Below are positions 18,465-27,519 of a stretch of 64,000 nucleotides of DNA, piece by piece. The DNA lies in assembly GCF_042879035.1 (NCBI RefSeq), contig NZ_JBIAOU010000001.1, forward strand, positions 372,001-436,000, written 5' to 3'. This stretch comes from Rhodococcus_G sp042879035. GTDB lineage: Bacteria; Actinomycetota; Actinomycetes; Mycobacteriales; Mycobacteriaceae. The notes beneath the pieces were generated by a model. It was not told the DNA's origin and ran no database searches. It worked only from the letters and a program-made list of their open reading frames with translations. A program made the translations under genes and the position numbers. The first letter of the stretch is position 1. Every line of letters starts with the position of its first letter.

Positions 18465-19448
18465 TCAGGCCTCGTCCAGCAGTTCCGCTGTGACCGCGGA
18501 CTCCGTGTCGGGGATGCCGGTCTCCTTCGCCTTCCGGTCCGCCATCGAGAGCAGTCGGCGGATCCGGCCCGCGACGGCGTCCTTCGTCATCGGCGGATCG
18601 GCGAGCTGGCCGAGTTCCTCGAGCGAGGCCTGACGGTGCTGCACGCGCAGGCTGCCCGCGGCGGCGAGGTGATCCGGCACGTCCTCACCGAGGATCTCGA
18701 GTGCCCTCTCCACCCGTGCCGCGGCCGCCACCGCGGCCCGCGCCGAGCGACGCAGGTTCGCGTCGTCGAAATTGGCGAGGCGGTTCGCGGTCGCCCGCAC
18801 CTCGCGGCGCATCCGGCGTTCCTCCCACGTCAGCCGGGTGTCCTGGGCGCCCATGCGGGTGAGCAGCGCACCGATCGCGTCGCCGTCGCGCACCACCACC
18901 CGATCGGCGCCGCGGACCTCACGTGCCTTCGCGGAGACACCGAGCCGGCGGGCCGCGCCGACCAGCGCCAGTGCCGCCTCGGGTCCGGGACAGCTGACCT
19001 CGAGCGCCGACGACCGGCCCGGCTCGGTCAGGGAGCCGTGCGCGAGGAAGGCCCCGCGCCACGCGGCTTCCGAATCGACGACGCTGCCGCCGACGACCTG
19101 CGCGGGCAGTCCGCGCACCGGCCGACCGCGCAGGTCGAGCAGACCGGTCTGCCGGGCGAGGGCCTCGCCGTCCTTGGTGACGCGCACGATGTAGCGCGAA
19201 CTCTTGCGCAGACCACCGGCGCCGAGCACGTGGACGTCGGCGCCGTAACCGTAGAGGTCGTAGATCTCGCCGCGCAGTCGCCGGGCCGTGGAACCGAGGT
19301 CGACCTCGGCCTCGACGACGACCCGGCCGCCGACGATGTGCAGTCCGCCCGCGAAACGCAGCAACGACGACACCTCCGCCCTGCGCGCGGACACCTGGGT
19401 CACGACGAGCCGACTCAGCTCGTCCTTGACCTCTGCTGTCATTGCCAC
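18465..19448 (-). CDS. whiA: WhiA sporulation-family regulator
   Basis: WhiA, 327 residues: an N-terminal degenerate LAGLIDADG homing-endonuclease-like domain joined to a C-terminal helix-turn-helix. Blocks such as SARRAEVSSLLRFAGGLHIV, ARQTGLLDLRGRPVRGLP and the C-terminal LADPPMTKDAVAGRIRRLLS are diagnostic. In Streptomyces it controls sporulation division; in non-sporulating actinobacteria its role is less defined. Start at GTG 19448, 8 nt after GGGAG; ATG 19442 is an alternative. It overlaps the yvcK stop, continuing the uvrC-rapZ-yvcK-whiA operon. Confidence 0.95.
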   Translation of the reverse strand: MAMTAEVKDELSRLVVTQVSARRAEVSSLLRFAGGLHIVGGRVVVEAEVDLGSTARRLRGEIYDLYGYGADVHVLGAGGLRKSSRYIVRVTKDGEALARQTGLLDLRGRPVRGLPAQVVGGSVVDSEAAWRGAFLAHGSLTEPGRSSALEVSCPGPEAALALVGAARRLGVSAKAREVRGADRVVVRDGDAIGALLTRMGAQDTRLTWEERRMRREVRATANRLANFDDANLRRSARAAVAAAARVERALEILGEDVPDHLAAAGSLRVQHRQASLEELGQLADPPMTKDAVAGRIRRLLSMADRKAKETGIPDTESAVTAELLDEA

Positions 19449-20500
19449 GAAGTGGACTCCCTTCCCGTGTGTGACGATTCGTGCTCGCGGTCGTCGGCGG
19501 CGCGACGGTCCCGCGTGAGTGCCGCGGCCACGATGTGGTCGAGCGCGGCGGCGAGTTTGGCCGGGTCGTGCGTCGAGGGGCCGGCCGCGACGTCGGCGTA
19601 GCCGACGGTGGCACCGAGACGGGCGGCGGCGCGGCACAGGTGGTCCCGTTCCCGGCCCTCCGGGACCGACACCGAATCGACCAGGACGTCGTCGACCACC
19701 AGATCCGGCGCATGCTGCGCCAGGACGTGCAGGTGTCGCTCCGCGGAGAAGCCGGCGGTCTCGCCCGGTTCGGGAGCGAGGTTGAGGATCAACGCCTTGC
19801 GGGCCGACGTCTCCCGCAGCGCCGCCGCGAGCTCCGGGACCACGACGTGCGGAATCACACTGGTGAACCACGATCCCGGACCGAGCAGCACGAGGTCCGC
19901 CCGGTCGATGGCGGCGAGGGCTGCGGGGGTGGCCGGCGGGTCCGTCGGCACCAGCCGGACCCGGCGCACCTGCCCCGGTGTGGTCGCGACGGCAACCTGG
20001 CCGCGGATGGTGCGGCACACCCGCGGGTCGGCCTCGAGGCCGGCGACATCGGCTTCGATGGCGAGCGGGATCGGGGACATCGGCAGCACCCGACCCCGGA
20101 TGCGCAACACCCGGGCCACCTCGTCGAGCGCGCTGACGGTGTCACCGAGGACCTCCGTCAGTCCGGCGATGATCAGGTTCCCCACCGAATGACCGGCCAG
20201 CGCGCCGGTTCCACCGAAACGGTGTTGCAGCGTCGTCGTCCACGTGTCCACGTCGGGGTCGTCGGCGGCGAGGGCGGCCAGCGCCATCCGCAGGTCACCG
20301 GGTGGGATCACGCCGAGCTCGGACCGCAGCCTGCCCGACGAGCCTCCGTCGTCCGCGACGGTCACGACTGCGGTGACGTCGTCACCGAGCCGCCGCGCCG
20401 CACTGAGTGTCGCGAACAGACCGTGGCCGCCGCCGAGGGCCACGATCGACGGCGAGGCATCACCGTTCGGCCCGAGACCGTTCGCTTCCACCACCGTCAT
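19439..20500 (-). CDS. yvcK: YvcK/CofD-like family protein
   Basis: Gluconeogenesis-factor type YvcK protein, 353 residues, of the CofD-like fold; orthologue by position of Rv1422 (CuvA). The N-terminal VALGGGHGLFATLSAARRL is the nucleotide-binding loop, followed by VVTVADDGGSSGRLR and PPGDLRMAL. Related proteins bind UDP-sugars and affect cell-wall synthesis and carbon-source use. ATG 20500 overlaps the rapZ stop by 4 nt (ATGA). Confidence 0.92.
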   Translation of the reverse strand: MTVVEANGLGPNGDASPSIVALGGGHGLFATLSAARRLGDDVTAVVTVADDGGSSGRLRSELGVIPPGDLRMALAALAADDPDVDTWTTTLQHRFGGTGALAGHSVGNLIIAGLTEVLGDTVSALDEVARVLRIRGRVLPMSPIPLAIEADVAGLEADPRVCRTIRGQVAVATTPGQVRRVRLVPTDPPATPAALAAIDRADLVLLGPGSWFTSVIPHVVVPELAAALRETSARKALILNLAPEPGETAGFSAERHLHVLAQHAPDLVVDDVLVDSVSVPEGRERDHLCRAAARLGATVGYADVAAGPSTHDPAKLAAALDHIVAAALTRDRRAADDREHESSHTGRESTSWQ

Positions 20501-21393
20501 TCGCGCCCCAGATCGCGGTGCACGACCTTGACGGTGGCGGCGGTGTCGGCCGCGATCCGGGCCGCGAGGGCCTCCGTCATCGCGACACTGCGGTGCTTGC
20601 CGCCGGTGCATCCGACCGCGATCGTCATGTAGCGCTTGCCCTCCCGGCGGTAACCGTTCGTCGTCAACTCGACGACGTGGTGATAGGTGTCGAGGAAGTC
20701 CTCGGCGCCGTCCTGTCCCAGGACGTAGTCCCGCACCGGCGCATCCTGTCCGGTGTGCTCGCGCAGTTCCGGCACCCAGTGCGGGTTGGGCAGAAACCGT
20801 ACGTCGCAGACCAGGTCCGCGTCCATCGGCAGCCCGTACTTGAATCCGAACGACTGCACCGTCACCGCGACCGACGGCACGGAACCGCCCCCGAACGCGG
20901 CCTCCACCCGGTGCCGCAATTCGTGCGCCGACAGCGCGGACGTGTCGATCACGAGGTCCGCCTCCGCGCGCACCGACGCCAGCCGGACGCGTTCCGAGGC
21001 GATGCCCTCGATCAGTGTGCCCTCACTGCCCTCGCTCTGCAGCGGATGGCTGCGGCGATTGTGCTCGAAGCGGCGGACCAGCACCGGATCGGACGCCTCG
21101 AGGAACAGCACCCGGGTCCGCGTCGCCTTCGCGGCGACCTCCTTGATCACCGGCGCGAGTTCGCCGGAGAACCGGCGGCTGCGGATGTCGATCACGACGG
21201 CCAGCTTCGGAATCCGCGACGTCGGCGTCAGTCCCAGGTCGACCATCCGGGTGATCAGCTCCGGTGGCAGGTTGTCGGCGACGTACCAGCCCATGTCCTC
21301 GAGCACCTTCGCCGCCGTGCTCAACCCGGCACCCGAGAGCCCGGTCACCAATGCGACGTCGATGTCCGACTGATCGTCCACGTTCTCCGTCAC
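20497..21393 (-). CDS. rapZ: RapZ/YvcJ family nucleotide-binding protein
   Basis: RapZ-like protein, 298 residues. The P-loop position (residues 18-25) reads GLSGAGLS, so the lysine usual in Walker A is replaced by Leu; M. tuberculosis Rv1421 also lacks it (Arg), so loss of this residue seems typical for the lineage. The C-terminal half is well conserved: FGFKYGLPMDADLV, DVRFLPNPHW and IAVGCTGGKHRSVAM. In E. coli RapZ controls a small RNA; the actinobacterial role is not established. GTG 21393 overlaps the uvrC stop by 4 nt. Confidence 0.92.
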   Translation of the reverse strand: MTENVDDQSDIDVALVTGLSGAGLSTAAKVLEDMGWYVADNLPPELITRMVDLGLTPTSRIPKLAVVIDIRSRRFSGELAPVIKEVAAKATRTRVLFLEASDPVLVRRFEHNRRSHPLQSEGSEGTLIEGIASERVRLASVRAEADLVIDTSALSAHELRHRVEAAFGGGSVPSVAVTVQSFGFKYGLPMDADLVCDVRFLPNPHWVPELREHTGQDAPVRDYVLGQDGAEDFLDTYHHVVELTTNGYRREGKRYMTIAVGCTGGKHRSVAMTEALAARIAADTAATVKVVHRDLGRE

Positions 21394-23456
21394 TCGACGT
21401 CCGCCCTCCCAGATTCCGCTGTCACCGATCCCGCCTCATCATCCCCCACCCGAACCGAATCGTCGGTTTCGCCGACCGTGGTGTCCTCGTTCAAGGCCGC
21501 GAGCACCGACCGTGCGGTGGCGATCCCGACCCCGGGTACCGCGATGATCTCCTCGACAGTGGCCTCTCTGAGCTTGGCGACGGAACCGAAGTGGGTGACC
21601 AGCGCGGTGCGCCGCGTCTCCCCGAGACCTTTCACCGAGTCCAGCGCAGACGCCGTCATCCGGCGGGAACGCTTGCTGCGATGGAAGGTGATCGCGAACC
21701 GGTGCGCCTCGTCGCGGACGCGCTGGAGCAGGTACAGCGCGTCGCTGGTGCGCGGCAGGATCACCGGATCCTCGTCGCCCGGCACCCACACCTCCTCGAG
21801 CCGTTTCGCCAGGCCGACGACGGCGACGTCGGTGATGCCCAGTTCGTCGAGCACCGCGGCCGCGGCGGTCACCTGCGGACGGCCACCGTCGACCACGAAA
21901 AGGTTCGGCGGATACGCGAACCGTCGCGGACGCCCCGTCGCGGGATCGAGCGCCGCGGCCGGCGACAGGTCCCCGCCGTTCGTATCGTCCGGCATCCCCG
22001 CGGACGCGCGTGCGGCGTCGTGCGCGTGCCGCAGGAACCGCCTGCGGGTGACCTCGGCGATCGACGCGACGTCGTCGGAGCGGCCGTCGCCCGCGGCCTC
22101 CCGGATGGCGTAGTGCCGGTAGTCCGACTTGCGGGGCAGGCCGTCCTCGAACACGACCAGGGACGCCACGACGTCGGTGCCCTGCACGTGACTGATGTCG
22201 ATGCACTCGATGCGCAGCGGCGCCTCGTCGAGATCGAGTGCGTCCTGGATGCCCTGCAGGGCCGCGGACCGGGACGTCAGGTCCCCCGCGCGCTTGAGCT
22301 TGTGTTGGGCGAGAGCTTCTTTCGCGTTCCGCTCGACGGTGTCCGCGAGCGCCTTCATGTCGCCCCGCTGCGGTACCCGCAACGACACCGCGGATCCGCG
22401 GAGCCCGCTCAACCAGCGCTGCAGCTCGTCCGCGTTGTGCGGGAGCACCGGCACCAGGACCTCGCGGGGCACGACGCTGCCCTTGTCCGCCTGCAGTCCC
22501 GGTTCGTCGGTCAACGCGGCCTGCTCACCGTAGAACTGGGTCGCGAACTCCTCGACCAGGTCTGCGGTGTCGCCGTCGCCGGACAGCTCGACCACCCAGC
22601 CGCGCTGACCGCGGACCCGGCCGCCCCGGACGTGGAAGACCTGCACCGACACCTCGAGCTCGTCGGCCGCGAAGGCGACGACGTCCGCGTCGGTGCCGTC
22701 GCCGAGCACGACGGCCTGCTTCTCCAGCGCCTTGCGCAGTGCCCCGAGATCGTCGCGGAGCCGGGCCGCACTCTCGAAGTCGAGGTCGTCGGAGGCGCGC
22801 TGCATGCGGATCTCGAGTTCCCGCACCAGCTTGTCGGTGCGCCCGGACAGGAAGTCGCAGAAGTCCAGGACGATCCGACGATGCTGCTCGGCGCTGACCC
22901 GCCCGACGCACGGCGCCGAACACTTGTCGATGTAGCCGAGCAGACAGGGCCTGCCGATCTGGTTGTGCCGCTTGAAGACTCCGGCCGAGCAGGTGCGGGC
23001 CGGGAACACCCGCAGCAGCAGGTCGAGGGTCTCGCGGATCGCCCACGCGTGGGAGTAGGGGCCGAAGTACCGGACGCCGCGGCGTCGCGGTCCCCGGTAC
23101 ACGAACAGCCGCGGGTACTCCTCGTTCAACGTCACCGCGAGAACCGGATAGGTCTTGTCGTCGCGGTACCGGACGTTGAACCGCGGATCGAACTCCTTGA
23201 TCCAGTTGTACTCGAGTTGCAGCGCCTCGACCTCGGTGCCGACGACCGTCCACTCGACACTGCCCGCCGTGGTGACCATCTGCCTGGTCCGCGGATGCAG
23301 CGAGGCGACGTCCGCGAAGTACGAGTTCAGGCGACTGCGCAGGCTCTTCGCCTTGCCCACGTAGACGACCCGCCCATGCGGATCGCGGAACTTGTACACG
23401 CCCGGCTGCGTCGGGATCGATCCGGTAGGGGGACGGTAGGTGGCGGGATCGGGCAC
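21390..23456 (-). CDS. uvrC: excinuclease ABC subunit C
   Basis: UvrC, 688 residues, makes both incisions in nucleotide-excision repair. Domains in order: GIY-YIG nuclease (PGVYKFRDPHGRVVYVGKAKSL segment, near residue 18), a Cys-containing region (CSAPCVGRVS), UVR motif (residues about 205-240), RNase H-like nuclease, and C-terminal helix-hairpin-helix (VPGVGIATARSVLAAL). GTG 23456 is 6 nt after TAACCT, so it is probably leaderless and heads the uvrC-rapZ-yvcK-whiA operon. Confidence 0.97.
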   Translation of the reverse strand: MPDPATYRPPTGSIPTQPGVYKFRDPHGRVVYVGKAKSLRSRLNSYFADVASLHPRTRQMVTTAGSVEWTVVGTEVEALQLEYNWIKEFDPRFNVRYRDDKTYPVLAVTLNEEYPRLFVYRGPRRRGVRYFGPYSHAWAIRETLDLLLRVFPARTCSAGVFKRHNQIGRPCLLGYIDKCSAPCVGRVSAEQHRRIVLDFCDFLSGRTDKLVRELEIRMQRASDDLDFESAARLRDDLGALRKALEKQAVVLGDGTDADVVAFAADELEVSVQVFHVRGGRVRGQRGWVVELSGDGDTADLVEEFATQFYGEQAALTDEPGLQADKGSVVPREVLVPVLPHNADELQRWLSGLRGSAVSLRVPQRGDMKALADTVERNAKEALAQHKLKRAGDLTSRSAALQGIQDALDLDEAPLRIECIDISHVQGTDVVASLVVFEDGLPRKSDYRHYAIREAAGDGRSDDVASIAEVTRRRFLRHAHDAARASAGMPDDTNGGDLSPAAALDPATGRPRRFAYPPNLFVVDGGRPQVTAAAAVLDELGITDVAVVGLAKRLEEVWVPGDEDPVILPRTSDALYLLQRVRDEAHRFAITFHRSKRSRRMTASALDSVKGLGETRRTALVTHFGSVAKLREATVEEIIAVPGVGIATARSVLAALNEDTTVGETDDSVRVGDDEAGSVTAESGRADVE

Positions 23457-23462
23457 GAATCC

Positions 23463-23468
23463 AGGTTA
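23463..23468 (-). promoter_or_regulatory. -10 hexamer TAACCT of uvrC (leaderless)
   Basis: Minus-strand TAACCT followed by 6 nt and GTG 23456. The -35 region of this promoter would fall inside the hairpin at 23476-23506. Confidence 0.6.
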
Positions 23469-23475
23469 GTCGGAA

Positions 23476-23506
23476 GTCCCGACAGCGCCGTCGGCGCTGT
23501 CGGGAC
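23476..23506 (-). terminator. hairpin terminator of the riboflavin operon
   Basis: Perfect 14-bp stem (23476-23489 / 23493-23506) with a 3-nt loop, reached on the minus strand after the PH-domain gene and the tandem repeat, just upstream of the uvrC promoter. Confidence 0.7.
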
Positions 23507-23571
23507 GGCACCGCCGTCGACGCTGTCGGGACGGCACCGCCGTCGACGCTGTCGGGACGGCACCGCCGTCG
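23507..23571. repeat. 26-nt tandem repeat, 2.5 copies
   Basis: Copies at 23507-23532 and 23533-23558 are identical; a third is partial (23559-23571). Each contains a small hairpin (GACGGC-GGT-GCCGTC on the minus strand). It lies between the end of the PH-domain gene and the terminator hairpin, which shares its CTGTCGGGAC segment. Confidence 0.9.
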
Positions 23572-23573
23572 GG

Positions 23574-24020
23574 CTACTCGCCGGTGGTGGCGTAACGGGC
23601 TTCGAGCGCCCGGAACGACCGGACCGCCTCGACCGCGTGCTCACGGTCGTTGGACTGGATCGCCATCACGGGGATGTACTCGTCGTCCGGTAGTTCGATG
23701 CGCGCCCAGGCGGCACCGTCGGGGAACGACAGTCCCCGGACCAGGTCCCAGTCGACGCGGCGTTCACCGAACGCGTTGCGGACCAGCACGCCGTCCTCGC
23801 CCGCCCGCAGTCGCGGTCGGGTGAGGAGCATGACACCCCCGCCGAGGGCGAGGCCGATGCCGGCCATCGCGATCTGGTCGATCGCGCGGAAGTAGACGCC
23901 GGTCGCGGAACTGCGCAGCGCCGCGCCCAGCACCACGAACAGCACGACACAGACCACCGCCACGCCGGTCGCGTAGCGGGCGGACTTACGCGACCGGACG
24001 TCGAGTTCCCACGCGGTCAC
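23574..24020 (-). CDS. PH-domain-containing membrane protein (Rv1417-like)
   Basis: 148-residue protein with two predicted membrane segments (about residues 17-37 and 49-66) followed by a short beta-rich bacterial PH-like domain (WDLVRGLSFPDGAAWARIEL). It corresponds by position and layout to Rv1417, downstream of ribH. Function unknown. Start GTG 24020 overlaps the ribH stop by 4 nt, so it is a true member of the riboflavin operon. Confidence 0.8.
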   Translation of the reverse strand: MTAWELDVRSRKSARYATGVAVVCVVLFVVLGAALRSSATGVYFRAIDQIAMAGIGLALGGGVMLLTRPRLRAGEDGVLVRNAFGERRVDWDLVRGLSFPDGAAWARIELPDDEYIPVMAIQSNDREHAVEAVRSFRALEARYATTGE

Positions 24021-24505
24021 TTTCCGCCGGCCCGATCGCGCAGGTTCTTCAGCGTGACCGCGGTGTCGATCGCCGCGGCGCACGCCTGCCCGCCCTTGTC
24101 CTCCACCGACCCGGGCAGACCGGAACGGTCCCGCGCCTGCTGCTCGTTGTCGGTTGTCAACACGCCGTTGGCGACGGGGGTGCCCTCGTCCAGGGAGACC
24201 CGGGTGAGGCCGTAGGTGACGGCGTCGCAGACGTACTCGAAGTGCGGGGTGCCGCCTCGGATGACGACACCGAGCGCGACGACCGCGTCGTGGCTGCGGG
24301 CGAGCTGCTGTGCGACCACCGGCAGTTCGATCGCGCCGGCCACCCGGACGAGGGTGACGTCGTCGATCTGCGCCTGCTTGGCGACCCGCTTGGCGCCGTC
24401 GATCAGCGCCTCGGAGATCTCGGGATGCCAGGACCCGGCCACGATCGCGAGGGAGAGGTCCTTCGCCTGGCCGAGCTGCAGTTCGGGAAGTCCCTCGCCG
24501 CTCAC
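24017..24505 (-). CDS. ribH: 6,7-dimethyl-8-ribityllumazine synthase
   Basis: Lumazine synthase, 162 residues, condenses the RibA/RibD-pathway pyrimidine with dihydroxybutanone phosphate. Signature blocks: VAGSWHPEISEALIDGA (Trp/substrate), VAGAIELPVVAQQLA, VALGVVIRGGTPHFEYV (with the catalytic His region) and NGVLTTDNEQQARDR. Proteins of this type form pentamers or 60-mer shells. GTG 24505 overlaps the ribBA stop by 4 nt. Confidence 0.96.
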   Translation of the reverse strand: MSGEGLPELQLGQAKDLSLAIVAGSWHPEISEALIDGAKRVAKQAQIDDVTLVRVAGAIELPVVAQQLARSHDAVVALGVVIRGGTPHFEYVCDAVTYGLTRVSLDEGTPVANGVLTTDNEQQARDRSGLPGSVEDKGGQACAAAIDTAVTLKNLRDRAGGK

Positions 24506-25755
24506 ACCGCACCGCCCTTCTCGTATTCGTCCAGACCGATCAGGTCGTGGCCCATGCGGTCCCGCTTGGTCCGCAGGTAGGTCAGGTTCTCCGCGTTCGC
24601 ACGCAGCGGCATCGGCACCCGCTCGAGGATCTGCAGCCCGTATCCGTCGAGCCCGACGCGCTTGGCGGGGTTGTTGGTCAGCAGCCGCATCGAGGTGATG
24701 CCGAGGTCCACCAGGATCTGTGCGCCGATGCCGTAGTCGCGGGCGTCGGCGGGCAACCCGAGTTCGAGGTTGGCGTCGACGGTGTCGGAGCCGGCGTCCT
24801 GCAACTGGTACGCCTGCAACTTGTGCATCAGGCCGATGCCCCGGCCTTCGTGCCCGCGCATGTAGAGCACCACTCCGCGACCCTCGGTGGCCACCATCTC
24901 GAGCGCCGCGTCGAGCTGAGGTCCGCAGTCGCAGCGCAGGGACCCGAACACGTCACCGGTCAGGCATTCGGAGTGCACCCGCACCAGCACGTCGGACCCG
25001 TCGCCGTCGGGCCCGAGCAGATCGCCCCTGACCAGGGCCACGTGCTCGACCTCGTCGTAGATGCTCTGGTAGCCGACGGCGATGAACTCGCCGTGCTGGG
25101 TCGGGATCCGCGCCTCGGCGACCCGCACGACGTGCTTCTCGTGCTTGCGACGCCACGCGATCAGGTCCGCGATCGAGATCATCGCCAGGTTGTGGTCGTC
25201 GGCGAACACACGCAGTTCGTCGGTCTGGGCCATGTGGCCCTCGTCCTTCTGGCTGACGATCTCGCAGATCACACCCGCCGGCCGCAGGTCCGCCATCCGG
25301 GCGAGATCGACGGCCGCCTCGGTGTGGCCGGGGCGGCGCAGCACGCCGCCCTCCTTGGCCCGCAACGGCACCACGTGGCCGGGGCGGGTGAAGTCCGCGG
25401 CGCCGGATGTGGGGTCGGCGAGCAGGCGCATCGTCGCGGCGCGGTCCGACGCCGAGATGCCGGTGCCGATGCCTTCCTTCGCGTCGACGGTGACGGTGTA
25501 CGCCGTGCCGTGCTTGTCCTGGTTCGACGAGTACATCGGCGGCAACCCCAGCCGGTCGCAGTCCTCGCCGTCGAGCGGAACACACAGATAACCGGAGGTG
25601 TAGCGGACCATGAAGGCCACCAGTTCCGGCGTCGCCTTCTCGGCGGCGAAGATGAGGTCTCCCTCGTTCTCGCGGTCCTCGTCGTCGACCACGACGACCG
25701 CCTTGCCTGCCGCGATATCGGCGACGGCGCGCTCGATACTGTCGAACCTGGTCAC
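24502..25755 (-). CDS. ribBA: bifunctional DHBP synthase / GTP cyclohydrolase II
   Basis: Two-domain enzyme opening both branches of riboflavin synthesis. The N-terminal 3,4-dihydroxy-2-butanone-4-phosphate synthase has DDEDRENEGDL and RPGHVVPLRA...GHTEAAVDL; the C-terminal GTP cyclohydrolase II has the zinc site SECLTGDVFGSLRCDCG and RGHEGRGIGL. Start set at GTG 25755 (417 residues), which has GGAG 8 nt upstream and gives the family N-terminus MTRFDSIERAV. An in-frame ATG at 25842 would add 29 residues and is the alternative. Confidence 0.94.
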   Translation of the reverse strand: MTRFDSIERAVADIAAGKAVVVVDDEDRENEGDLIFAAEKATPELVAFMVRYTSGYLCVPLDGEDCDRLGLPPMYSSNQDKHGTAYTVTVDAKEGIGTGISASDRAATMRLLADPTSGAADFTRPGHVVPLRAKEGGVLRRPGHTEAAVDLARMADLRPAGVICEIVSQKDEGHMAQTDELRVFADDHNLAMISIADLIAWRRKHEKHVVRVAEARIPTQHGEFIAVGYQSIYDEVEHVALVRGDLLGPDGDGSDVLVRVHSECLTGDVFGSLRCDCGPQLDAALEMVATEGRGVVLYMRGHEGRGIGLMHKLQAYQLQDAGSDTVDANLELGLPADARDYGIGAQILVDLGITSMRLLTNNPAKRVGLDGYGLQILERVPMPLRANAENLTYLRTKRDRMGHDLIGLDEYEKGGAV

Positions 25756-25848
25756 GTGCTGCGCTCCATCATTCGTGAATGTTCCGTGCACCCTCTCGAG
25801 GTGCACCTCAACAGTACGACCCCACGCCTGTGAGGCCGTCATCGTGTC

Positions 25849-26460
25849 CTACCTACCGGCCGCCTGCAGCCGCTCGACGTACTTGGCGATCACGTCGACC
25901 TCGAGATTGACAACGGTGCCCGGCGTCGCGGTGCCCAGGACGGTCAGCGCGAGCGTCGTCGGGATCAGTGAGATCTCGAACCATTCGCCGTCCTGTGCGT
26001 CACCCCCGAGGGCGGAGACCGTCAGCGAGACACCGTCGACGGTGATCGAGCCCTTCTCCACGACGTAGCGCGAGATCGACGCGGGCAGCGAGATCCGCAC
26101 GACTTCCCAGTTCTCGGACGGGGAGCGGCTGATGATCGTGCCGGTGCCGTCGACGTGGCCCTGCACCAGGTGCCCGCCCAGCCGGCTGTTCAGCGCGGCG
26201 GCACGCTCGAGGTTCACCCTGCTGCCGACGACGAGGGCGCCGAGGCTCGAACGGTTGAGGGTTTCCGCCATCACGTCGGCGGTGAAGGCTTCCCCGTCGA
26301 GGACGTCGACGACGGTCAGGCACACACCGTTGACGGCGATGGAGTCGCCGTGGCCGGCGTCGGAGGTGACGAGCGGTCCGCGAACCGTGAACCGGGCCGC
26401 GTCGGCCAGGTCCTCCTTGGCGACGATCTCGCCCAGTTCTTCGACGATGCCGGTGAACAC
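25849..26460 (-). CDS. ribE: riboflavin synthase, alpha subunit
   Basis: Riboflavin synthase, 203 residues, dismutates two lumazines to riboflavin. It has two similar lumazine-binding halves, with NGVCLTV and VDGVSLTV as the repeated motif, and begins MFTGIVEELGE when GTG 26460 is used; that start has GAGGAG 11 nt upstream. An in-frame ATG at 26493 overlapping the ribD stop (ATGA) would add 11 residues and cannot be excluded. Confidence 0.95.
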   Translation of the reverse strand: MFTGIVEELGEIVAKEDLADAARFTVRGPLVTSDAGHGDSIAVNGVCLTVVDVLDGEAFTADVMAETLNRSSLGALVVGSRVNLERAAALNSRLGGHLVQGHVDGTGTIISRSPSENWEVVRISLPASISRYVVEKGSITVDGVSLTVSALGGDAQDGEWFEISLIPTTLALTVLGTATPGTVVNLEVDVIAKYVERLQAAGR

Positions 26461-26489
26461 TGTTTCTGCTTCTCCTCGTGTGAAATCGG

Positions 26490-27518
26490 TCATGTTCTCG
26501 GGTCCCGTTCCGGTACCAGGGTCAGGAGCAGGTCGGAGCCGATCTGTTCGACCGACTCCCGCTCGAATCGGAGTGCCCGAGCGATGGTGCCGACACCAGC
26601 ATCCTCCACGGCGGCGGCGCCCGCACCGAGCAGTACCGGTGCCAGGAACGCCTGGACGCGGTCGACCAGTCCCGCGGCGAGGAACGCCCCGGCCAGGTGC
26701 GGGCCTCCCTCGAGCAGCACGTCGGGCCGGTCGCCCAGGGCCGCGACCACCTCGTGGGGGTCGCGGGTGCGCAGCACCAGCGTCTCGGCGGCGTCGTCGA
26801 GGATGCGGGACGTGGCCGGGATCTCCCGCTCACCGACGACCACCCGCAGCGGCTGGCGGGCCGCCGGCGAGCCGTCGGGTTCCCGTGCCGTCAGCCACGG
26901 ATCGTCGGCGAGGACGGTGCCGGTGCCGACGACGATCGCGTCGAGTTTCGCGCGGTCGGCGTGGACCCGCGCGCGGGCCTGCGGTCCGGTGATCCACTGG
27001 CTGGTGCCGTCCGCGGCGGCGCTGCGTCCGTCGAGGGTCGCGGCGAATTTCCAGGTCACGTGTGCGCGCCCGGTGCGCTGCCGGTGCAACCACGCGCGCA
27101 GCGGGCCCTGCTCGACGAGGTCGGCGCCGACGCCCGCGACGACGTCCACCCCGGCCGTCCGCAGAGTCTGCGCGCCGCCGGAGGCCGCCGGATTCGGGTC
27201 CGCCGCGGCGTACACCACGCGGGCGATGCCGGCCTCGAGCAGGGCGACCGCGCACGGACCGGTGCGTCCAGTGTGGTTGCACGGTTCGAGGGTGACGACC
27301 GCGGTCCCACCTCGGGCCCGGCCACCCGCGGCCCGCAACGCCATCACCTCGGCGTGAGGTCCGCCGACCGGGCTGGTGGCACCGACCCCGACGACGGCAC
27401 CGTCGGTGTCGAGAATCACGGCGCCGACCGGCGGGTTGGGGCTGGTGGTGCCGCGCACCCCTTCGGCGGCGTCGATCGCGACCTGCAGCGCGGTCAGCTC
27501 CTGGGCCGTCGCCGGCAC
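26490..27518 (-). CDS. ribD: riboflavin biosynthesis deaminase/reductase RibD
   Basis: RibD, 342 residues, performs deamination and side-chain reduction after GTP cyclohydrolase II. The deaminase zinc site is HAEVMALR and TLEPCNHTGRTGPC (His, Cys, Cys); the C-terminal reductase domain shows WKFAATLDGRSAA and LLEGGPHLAGAFL. GTG 27518 follows the rpe stop by 1 nt. Confidence 0.95.
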   Translation of the reverse strand: MPATAQELTALQVAIDAAEGVRGTTSPNPPVGAVILDTDGAVVGVGATSPVGGPHAEVMALRAAGGRARGGTAVVTLEPCNHTGRTGPCAVALLEAGIARVVYAAADPNPAASGGAQTLRTAGVDVVAGVGADLVEQGPLRAWLHRQRTGRAHVTWKFAATLDGRSAAADGTSQWITGPQARARVHADRAKLDAIVVGTGTVLADDPWLTAREPDGSPAARQPLRVVVGEREIPATSRILDDAAETLVLRTRDPHEVVAALGDRPDVLLEGGPHLAGAFLAAGLVDRVQAFLAPVLLGAGAAAVEDAGVGTIARALRFERESVEQIGSDLLLTLVPERDPRT

Positions 27519-27519
27519 G

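Noticed and set aside
23476..23571. CRISPR-like array
   Set aside because: Units are head-to-tail without spacers, only 2.5 copies; it is a simple tandem repeat next to a terminator.
25756..25848. Possible FMN riboswitch before ribBA (a GTGCACC/GGTGCAC stem is present)
   Set aside because: The conserved RFN-element blocks are absent and the interval is under 100 nt; only one small stem is visible.
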